Made by a program: the position numbers and the translations under genes. Of a stretch of 5,226 bases of DNA, positions 1 to 4,102 are shown in pieces. The stretch's first letter is position 1, and each line of letters begins with the position of its first letter. Under the pieces are notes generated by a model. The model was not told the DNA's origin and did no database searches. It saw only the letters and a program-made list of their open reading frames with translations. This DNA is from Nitrospirota bacterium. Lineage in GTDB: Bacteria; Nitrospirota; Nitrospiria; Nitrospirales; UBA8639. The stretch covers positions 1-5,226 of the forward strand of contig QJYE01000510.1 of assembly GCA_003235785.1 (NCBI GenBank), read 5' to 3'.

Positions 1-44
1 ACCATGGAAAAGAGAAAGAAAGCCAGGAAACGGATGAGAGCCAT
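1..44 (-). CDS. 5' end of a gene running off the left edge; signal-peptide-like N-terminus
   Basis: Reading leftwards, an ATG at 44-42 opens a frame that stays open to the edge and encodes MALIRFLAFFLFSM. A short start, one arginine and then a run of Leu, Phe and Ala is the look of a Sec signal peptide or a first membrane segment. TAAAGGA lies 7 nt upstream, a good ribosome-binding site, which is why I choose this ATG. The same frame is open from an ATG at 131, but that start has no such site. Only 14 codons are visible, so no family or function can be given. It lies 200 nt after the Tat-exported gene on the same strand. A plus-strand frame covering 4-228 overlaps it and looks like its antisense shadow. 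Confidence 0.5.
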   Translation of the reverse strand, partial: MALIRFLAFFLFSM

Positions 45-243
45 AGACGAATCCTTTATCATGAACATCAGGTTCACTGTCGCTACAATGTTGGCACATC
101 TCACTCGAGAAACCAAGATTAACAAAAACATCTATCAAGGCGATGGGGAAGGACTGGAAGGAATCATCATCCGAATAGCCGAAGCAAAACCTTTAGCCTC
201 TCTCCTATACGGGTGCGCGGTCATTTAACAGCAGTTTTGAGAT
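45..243. other. Intergenic stretch, 199 nt
   Basis: This lies between the stop of the Tat-exported gene and the ATG of the left-edge gene. Apart from the ribosome-binding site at 52-56, I found no strong hairpin with a T-run, no convincing -35/-10 pair and no RNA gene. A minus-strand frame starting at an ATG near 197 has only 29 codons and a Pro/Ser-rich end, so I do not call it. Confidence 0.4.
52..56 (-). promoter_or_regulatory. Ribosome-binding site for the left-edge gene
   Basis: AAGGA on the minus strand, within TAAAGGA, lies 7 nt before the ATG at 44-42. It decides the start of the partial left-edge gene. Confidence 0.5.
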
Positions 244-1014
244 TCAGAGAGCTTCCACCCTTACTTCCTCAAAGAGCAGGCTCCCATTCTCGATATAGAA
301 CTCTAACGGATACTTGGAGCCTTTATATTCAAAAACAGCTGGAAACGACCGCCCCGCCGGTTGATTGCTCACATTTTTTGGATAACTCCAGGCCTGGAAC
401 GGCAATCCTGGAATCGTTGGACCCAATTGGCGTATCTTCGCGGAAACGTCAGAATTTGGAGGGAGGGCCCCTTCAATATTTAGGAGATACCACCCCTTTT
501 TCGGAAACGCGATCTTAAGGATGGCGCGAGACTTGGCTTGGCTATCGTTTTGCAGTTGAAAAGTCGAGTCTTGTAAGACATCTACCTCTCGCAACCTTAC
601 CCAACTTTGCCCCACTTGTAGGTGGCCGGGAACAAGAACCACAGAAAACGAGGGGCCGGCGTTGGCCAGTGGGAGACTAGGATGATTACTAGCCGGGGGA
701 GTTAATCGTGCCCCCCCGTTTCTCGCGGCCTCTATAGCCTGGGGTCCATCGGTATGGCTTTGGAGGATCGTCAACAATTCCGTAATGGTCTTACGTTTTG
801 GCGGAGGAGTTCGCATAGGAACTTGGGATCCTGCACGTTTATTAGGATGCGAAAACCGTTGAGGTCCGTCAGCATTCGCTCGGCCTATCATTCCAGCAAC
901 CCCGCTACCGAGCCCCATTACAGCCAGCCCCATCAGGCCAGCCTTTTTGAATAACCCTCTTCTTGTCCACGCGGATACAAGGGTGGTTTTTGGAATACGA
1001 GATTCTTCCTTCAT
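244..1014 (-). CDS. Tat-exported protein of unknown function, 256 aa
   Basis: The N-terminus carries a twin-arginine signal. TRRGLFK at residues 17-23 is close to the Tat consensus, followed by a Gly/Ala/Leu/Met-rich hydrophobic stretch (25-44) and a signal peptidase I site, Ala-Asn-Ala, at 46-48. Cleavage would leave a mature protein of about 208 residues, exported already folded to the periplasm. Residues 49-75 are basic and proline-rich, 76-98 look helical, and from about 120 to the end the alternating hydrophobic pattern suggests a beta-rich domain. There is no cysteine and no metal or heme motif, so why it needs the Tat route is not visible. I do not recognise the family. The start is secure: AGGAGGT lies 5 nt upstream. 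The gene follows an intergenic repeat and precedes a gene cut by the left edge. Confidence 0.85.
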   Translation of the reverse strand: MKEESRIPKTTLVSAWTRRGLFKKAGLMGLAVMGLGSGVAGMIGRANADGPQRFSHPNKRAGSQVPMRTPPPKRKTITELLTILQSHTDGPQAIEAARNGGARLTPPASNHPSLPLANAGPSFSVVLVPGHLQVGQSWVRLREVDVLQDSTFQLQNDSQAKSRAILKIAFPKKGWYLLNIEGALPPNSDVSAKIRQLGPTIPGLPFQAWSYPKNVSNQPAGRSFPAVFEYKGSKYPLEFYIENGSLLFEEVRVEAL

Positions 1015-1019
1015 AATCT

Positions 1020-1026
1020 ACCTCCT
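1020..1026 (-). promoter_or_regulatory. Strong ribosome-binding site of the Tat-exported gene
   Basis: A full AGGAGGT on the minus strand, 5 nt before the ATG at 1014. The 121-aa gene at 4078 has the same motif at the same spacing. Confidence 0.8.
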
Positions 1027-1052
1027 CTGAAGTAGGTGATATTTACTTTTGG

Positions 1053-1272
1053 GGGCTGTTGAAAAAAGCCGCCAGCGGCGTTCCCTGCCTTCGCGCTCGC
1101 CGCTGAAGCCAGCTTTGGCGCGCAAGCGGCCGTAGCGGCTTCGCGCAGGCAGGTCACCAATTTTCCGTGCCCACGTACTGGAAGTACGCTCCACGCGCAA
1201 ACAACGGTCGCCCCCTACGGGATGCCGCAAGCAATACTGCGGCCTTGCTGGACGGACGTTTTTGAACAGCCC
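1053..1272. repeat. Intergenic repeat with terminal inverted ends, MITE-like
   Basis: The left end reads GGGCTGTTGAAAAA and the right end, on the other strand, GGGCTGTTCAAAAA: 14 bases with one mismatch. The similarity goes on past this into GCCGCCAGC against CGTCCGTCCAGC. The interior is GC-rich and folds back on itself, for example CGTACT-GGA-AGTACG at 1174-1188 and CCTGCC near 1085 against GGCAGG near 1150. It is GC-richer than its flanks and encodes no transposase. Open frames across it (one spans 1018-1314) look accidental. From memory, elements with these ends and the segment TCCGTCCAGCAAGGCCGCAG are dispersed in Nitrospira genomes; I could not check this. I see no clear target-site duplication. 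It lies between two genes for exported proteins and may be a non-autonomous mobile element or a structured RNA element. Confidence 0.75.
1062..1080 (-). terminator. Possible weak terminator inside the repeat
   Basis: On the minus strand GCCG-CTGG-CGGC is followed directly by six T residues. The stem is only 4 bp, so this is a weak candidate. If active, it would stop transcription from the gene at 2032-1304 about 220 nt after its end and isolate the Tat-exported gene, which would then need a promoter in the short stretch between 1062 and 1027. Confidence 0.25.
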
Positions 1273-1303
1273 AGATGCCTCAGATATCCAACGTGTCTGT
1301 GGC

Positions 1304-2032
1304 CTATTTGCCATTTAATTTTTTTTTATTCAATACTCCCTTTTGCTTTGGTCCCGATAAGCCTTGAGATAACCCAGAAGCCCCAGAACTGGGAAGAGTT
1401 TCCAAGTGAAACCACGTCATGGCATCGAACGGAATTCTGGTTTTTGGATCGACACCTTGCTCAAGCAGCTCGGAGCCGAACGGAAGGTCTTTGGGCTTAC
1501 CCATCAAGATCTTTTCCACCGAGGCCACCTGAGACTCATATCCCACCAGATGCAACGATTCAAGCAACTCGGGAAAAAGATTTTGCCTTTTCAGGAGTTG
1601 AAACACAAACCGGTTGGAATATCCGGACTCCTTCGAAGGCCGCTTATGGTCCCAATCCGATGACTGAGAAGCTGCCAGGGCTACCCGTTGCGCGACCTCG
1701 GGGAACGTCACCACCAGCCGACCCACAAATAAGGTTCGGATAGCCTGTCGATCTTTCTGATCCGGCAACAATGCCTCCAGCATAGTATTTAACAAGGCCA
1801 ACTTGTCGGCAAGGGGCTGGTGACATTCATGCCGAAAATGGAGGAGATCTAGCGTATTTTTCGGTCGCTCCAACGACACCCGGCAATCGCCCACAAACCC
1901 GACCGCCTCAAACTGATATTTCCCCTCCAACACCGCAATCGGGGGAAGCGGTTCAGCGAGGGCCACAGCCCCAAGGCTAAACAGCGCCAGAAACCAAGCC
2001 AAAAATCTAACCAGCTTTCTTATATGATTCAT
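1304..2032 (-). CDS. Sec-exported protein of unknown function, 242 aa
   Basis: The chosen ATG at 2032 gives a textbook Sec signal peptide: MNHIRK, a hydrophobic stretch at residues 7-25 and a signal peptidase I site Ala-Leu-Ala at 24-26. The mature protein of about 216 residues should be periplasmic. The frame is open to 2134, through a GTG there and an ATG at 2098, but those starts would bury the signal behind 22-34 extra residues. None of the three starts has a strong Shine-Dalgarno. Two cysteines, at 50 and 70, sit in GDC and HEC contexts and could form a disulfide. The middle is helical, and a conserved-looking block, IPFDAMTWFHLE, lies near residues 205-216, followed by a Ser/Gly/Lys-rich tail. 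I do not recognise a family. The last codons contain a run of nine A residues. The repeat begins 31 nt after the stop. Confidence 0.75.
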   Translation of the reverse strand: MNHIRKLVRFLAWFLALFSLGAVALAEPLPPIAVLEGKYQFEAVGFVGDCRVSLERPKNTLDLLHFRHECHQPLADKLALLNTMLEALLPDQKDRQAIRTLFVGRLVVTFPEVAQRVALAASQSSDWDHKRPSKESGYSNRFVFQLLKRQNLFPELLESLHLVGYESQVASVEKILMGKPKDLPFGSELLEQGVDPKTRIPFDAMTWFHLETLPSSGASGLSQGLSGPKQKGVLNKKKLNGK

Positions 2033-2037
2033 GAATC
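2026..2037. repeat. 12-bp perfect palindrome over a start codon
   Basis: GATTCATGAATC is a perfect palindrome containing the ATG (2032-2030) of the Sec-exported gene. The 10-mer ATGATTCATG occurs here (2024-2033) and again at 2304-2313, 280 bp away in the upstream gap. It could be an operator half or an RNA fold hiding the start, but a 12-bp palindrome is expected about once by chance in a window of this size. Confidence 0.3.
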
Positions 2038-2473
2038 GGTCGTTTCTCAAGACAGGTGTGTATCCCGTAGCGACGCTCCGGTGGAATGTCGTCTTCATGC
2101 CACATCCAGCAGGTACTCGCCGCCAACTAGCCACCCCCCCAATCCGGTCTCATCAATCAACACCAGACAGACACGCCACTAGGGCGTCTCTACAAACCAG
2201 CCCCATCCTGTCCCATCGTCCGAACCACTCGGGCGACCAGAATGTTCCTTCGTGCCTGATCGAACCCGCCTGGAGACTCTTGTCTCCTTCTACCCTCCTC
2301 AGGATGATTCATGGAAAGACGTTTATCTGTTTTTGCACGAAGACTCAACGCGGGTGTTGAGTCTGTGATTCGAAAGTCACGCCGAAATGGTTCACGGATT
2401 TTCGAAGGATATCGGCCCTATCATACTCAGAAAGGCCGGTATGATCTCTGTGACTCACAGAATTCTCCTGATT
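2038..2473. other. Spacer of about 440 nt without a supported gene
   Basis: This separates the nucleotidyltransferase stop from the chosen start of the Sec-exported gene. It holds several fold-back sequences: CTGTGA-C-TCACAG (2448-2460), ATCATAC/GTATGAT (2420-2426 and 2439-2445), a 9-bp hairpin (2341-2364) and GGAGAC-TCTT-GTCTCC (2272-2287). A run of seven C lies at 2134-2140. A minus-strand frame of 40 codons (2312-2190) has no ribosome-binding site. I see no tRNA and no clear promoter. The region may be an untranslated leader, the remains of a decayed gene, or hold a small RNA. Confidence 0.4.
2341..2364. repeat. Perfect 9-bp inverted repeat with 6-nt loop
   Basis: AGACTCAAC (2341-2349), loop GCGGGT, GTTGAGTCT (2356-2364). 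It lies about 110 nt beyond the nucleotidyltransferase stop. No T-run follows on the minus strand, so it is not a standard intrinsic terminator, though it could protect the 3' end of that transcript or be a protein-binding site. CGAA just outside one arm can pair with TTCG at 2369-2372 after a small bulge. Confidence 0.5.
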
Positions 2474-3559
2474 TCAAGACTGTTCACCAAAGACCCCTTG
2501 TTTCATCCTCATGCAAACCCGGACCAGATCCAGACATTTCTGCCGCACATGTTGGTCGGGGAACGGTTGCTTCGTGGGAGTCGGAAACAATTGGTGATAC
2601 AGGGTGGAAAGTCGATCATTCCCGATGTTTTTCAAAATGGCCAAAGGATGGGTCGCGTGATGAGGCGATCCAAATTTTTCAAGGTACAGAGGAAAGGTCA
2701 TACGCGCGGCAAATTTGGCGGTAAAGTTGGCCTCTCCGAATGCCTGATCCTGAAACAAACTTTCGGCATCTTCCCACGTTCGGCAAAGATAACTCCAGGC
2801 AGCATATTTTCTGGTAAATCCCTTCTTCAGCATATGCTCGATGCTTGGGGTCTTCATCAATTGTCCCATGCCTTCAATAAAGTTTCTGGACAGCTCAATC
2901 GATCGAAAGGAAGTATTAGAGGAATCCGAGCCAATCCGGTAGGCTTTCCGCAACAGACTATTCAGGGAGTGATACCCGGCATCTCTTAGATCGGCCATCA
3001 CCCATTTCGGTTTATGGTAACGGAAGGGATGCAACATCAACAGGACAAAGGCCAAGTTATCCACCAATGCCCGGCACCATTCCCATTGGACTTCCGGCGG
3101 ACCCGGCCTTTGTGATGAACATTTCTTAAGAATCGCCATCATGGCAGCCATTCTCTGGTCGATGACATGTTTCTCAGGTAGGAGGTTAAATGCCAAATCG
3201 CGAAAACTCGATTGAAGTGATTCCCGGTCAAGGAGAAATACCCCGAGACCCAATCTGGATGCTTCACGCAAGCCCTTCAGATCGCGCCTTCCCCCTTTCA
3301 TGATTGAGACGGCACGACGCTTTGTCAGCCACTCAATATCGATGACGACTCCCTGTTGTATCTCGGACGTGACAGACCTCCGGCTGCCTTGATCCGTAGT
3401 GATCACCGTGACATCAAGGTCGGAGGTTCGAGAACATCGATTTCTGGCCACGGACCCGGTGGCAATTACCGCAAGAATCCGAGGGTCTTGTTCAAGAGAA
3501 CAGGAAATGTCTCTGGCGAGGAGGAGTCGAATCAGTGTGGCTTGCCTGAGAGCGGGCAT
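2474..3559 (-). CDS. DNA polymerase beta-type nucleotidyltransferase, 361 aa
   Basis: Residues 28-77 show the nucleotidyltransferase core: a hydrophobic strand leading to Gly35-Ser36, then SDLDV with Asp47 and Asp49 as the metal-binding pair, and a third strand VVIDIEW in which Asp74 or Glu76 is the likely third carboxylate. Enzymes of this fold move a nucleotide from an NTP to a hydroxyl, as in aminoglycoside nucleotidyltransferases, or to a protein, as in MNT/HEPN-type antitoxins. All expected acidic residues are present, so it is probably active. Residues from about 120 are mostly helical, with PKWVMADL at 184-191, a pattern I associate with substrate-binding helices of small-molecule nucleotidyltransferases. 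The true substrate cannot be read from the sequence. A stop codon directly precedes this ATG, and the next methionine (residue 87) lies beyond the catalytic motifs, so the start is secure although no Shine-Dalgarno is visible. It lies 153 nt after the 121-aa gene. Confidence 0.85.
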   Translation of the reverse strand: MPALRQATLIRLLLARDISCSLEQDPRILAVIATGSVARNRCSRTSDLDVTVITTDQGSRRSVTSEIQQGVVIDIEWLTKRRAVSIMKGGRRDLKGLREASRLGLGVFLLDRESLQSSFRDLAFNLLPEKHVIDQRMAAMMAILKKCSSQRPGPPEVQWEWCRALVDNLAFVLLMLHPFRYHKPKWVMADLRDAGYHSLNSLLRKAYRIGSDSSNTSFRSIELSRNFIEGMGQLMKTPSIEHMLKKGFTRKYAAWSYLCRTWEDAESLFQDQAFGEANFTAKFAARMTFPLYLEKFGSPHHATHPLAILKNIGNDRLSTLYHQLFPTPTKQPFPDQHVRQKCLDLVRVCMRMKQGVFGEQS

Positions 3560-3712
3560 TCACAACATTCTAGATCGTAAACGTAATTGGAACAGGGTAC
3601 CGTTCCCAAAAAAATGTGTGGGGAAATTAATGGACCCCCGGAGCCTTCCCAGCATTCCATAGAGGAAATCAGAAAATCCGTGTGGGCTCCGGAGTCCAGC
3701 AAAAGATCGTCG
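3560..3712 (-). promoter_or_regulatory. Structured 153-nt spacer before the nucleotidyltransferase gene
   Basis: CCGGAGCC (3638-3645) pairs with GGCTCCGG (3685-3692), and GGAC/GTCC extend the arms outward past a small bulge, giving about 12 paired bases around a 39-nt loop. Reading leftwards, a T-run follows near 3608-3614, about 18 nt after the stem, too far for a normal terminator. A possible -10 box, TACGAT, lies at 3579-3574, which would place a transcript start within about 10 nt of the ATG and fit a nearly leaderless mRNA. The -35 region is poor. An attenuator or an internal promoter is possible; neither is shown. Confidence 0.35.
3589..3606. repeat. Imperfect 18-bp palindrome upstream of the nucleotidyltransferase
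   Basis: GGAACAGGGTACCGTTCC has GGAAC/GTTCC arms around a GGTACC core, with the centre slightly offset. It ends 30 nt before the ATG of the nucleotidyltransferase and borders a run of A on the plus strand. The position suits an operator for a dimeric repressor. There is no second copy in the window to support this. Confidence 0.35.
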
Positions 3713-4078
3713 CTATCGACTAAAATTCCTCTTATTCAATTCTTTCCCTTTATTCAACTGTTGCATTTGATTGAATTTATTCAGTTGATTCATCTGCAGC
3801 TTGAGTTGCCCAAGATCTTTCGTCAGCTTGGAAGCCGTGGTGGCACCCAAACGGCTCAACGTATTTTGATCCAGCGCTCTCGCACGTGGGACGAGTTGTC
3901 CTTTATATTCGAAGCCTTGCGTGAGTTTGTCTTGATTTAACCGAAGTTCTTTCGGAAGATTGATCCGTTCTGCCATCAGCGACTTAAACGTGCCTTCAGC
4001 TCTCATCATGTCCTGCATTTTCAAGCCCAGGTTCAATGTTTGATTCAGCACGACATACGCTTCAAAAATCTCGCCCAT
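3713..4078 (-). CDS. Small protein of unknown function, 121 aa, Q/N/K-rich tail
   Basis: A confident gene with AGGAGGT 5 nt before its ATG, 24 nt after the stop of the phosphotransferase gene, so the two are very likely co-transcribed. The protein has no signal peptide or membrane segment and contains no Cys, His or Trp. Residues 1-50 look amphipathic and helical, and 51-80 contain FEYKGQLVPRARALD. From 84 onwards the chain is rich in Leu, Asn, Gln and Lys, with LNK at 99-101, 108-110 and 114-116. The DNA there shows the same near-repeat, TTATTCAA/G, three times (3731-3784), suggesting local expansion. The tail could be a short coiled coil or a disordered basic end. I do not recognise a family. 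Being cytoplasmic and placed between a phosphotransferase and a nucleotidyltransferase, it might be a partner or a substrate of either; this is inference. Confidence 0.8.
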   Translation of the reverse strand: MGEIFEAYVVLNQTLNLGLKMQDMMRAEGTFKSLMAERINLPKELRLNQDKLTQGFEYKGQLVPRARALDQNTLSRLGATTASKLTKDLGQLKLQMNQLNKFNQMQQLNKGKELNKRNFSR

Positions 4079-4083
4079 GTTCC

Positions 4084-4090
4084 ACCTCCT
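4084..4090 (-). promoter_or_regulatory. Strong ribosome-binding site of the 121-aa gene
   Basis: AGGAGGT on the minus strand, 5 nt before the ATG at 4078. It lies inside the 24-nt gap after the phosphotransferase gene and supports independent, efficient translation of the small protein from a shared message. Confidence 0.8.
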
Positions 4091-4102
4091 GTATAAGGTT
4101 GC

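Noticed and set aside
4..228. Plus-strand frame of 74 codons at the left end
   Set aside because: Antisense to the better supported minus-strand start at 44. No ribosome-binding site can be seen, its first half is Lys/Arg-rich as expected from the complement of Phe/Leu codons, and all other genes are on the minus strand.
1018..1314. Minus-strand frame of 98 codons across the intergenic repeat
   Set aside because: It is almost entirely repeat sequence, Arg-rich and of low plausibility, and overlaps both the repeat and the ribosome-binding site of the Tat gene. Open frames arise easily in GC-rich repeats.
1222..1743. Plus-strand frame of 173 codons
   Set aside because: Starts inside the repeat and runs antisense to the Sec-exported gene. 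No family features and no ribosome-binding site.
2190..2312. Minus-strand 40-codon frame in the long gap
   Set aside because: No Shine-Dalgarno, Arg/Gly-rich composition and no recognisable motif. It could be real but I cannot support it.
2365..2380. TTCGAA loop in GTGATTCGAAAGTCAC, resembling a tRNA T-arm
   Set aside because: The stem is only 4-5 bp with a 6-8 nt loop, and no acceptor, anticodon or D arm can be built around it on either strand.
2387..2989. Plus-strand frame of 200 codons
   Set aside because: Lies opposite the nucleotidyltransferase, which has a full set of catalytic motifs, so it is an antisense shadow.
3589..3614. Hairpin next to an A-run, considered as a plus-strand terminator signal
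   Set aside because: On the minus strand, where the genes are, the T-run precedes the stem. On the plus strand the run is A. Neither orientation gives a stem followed by T.
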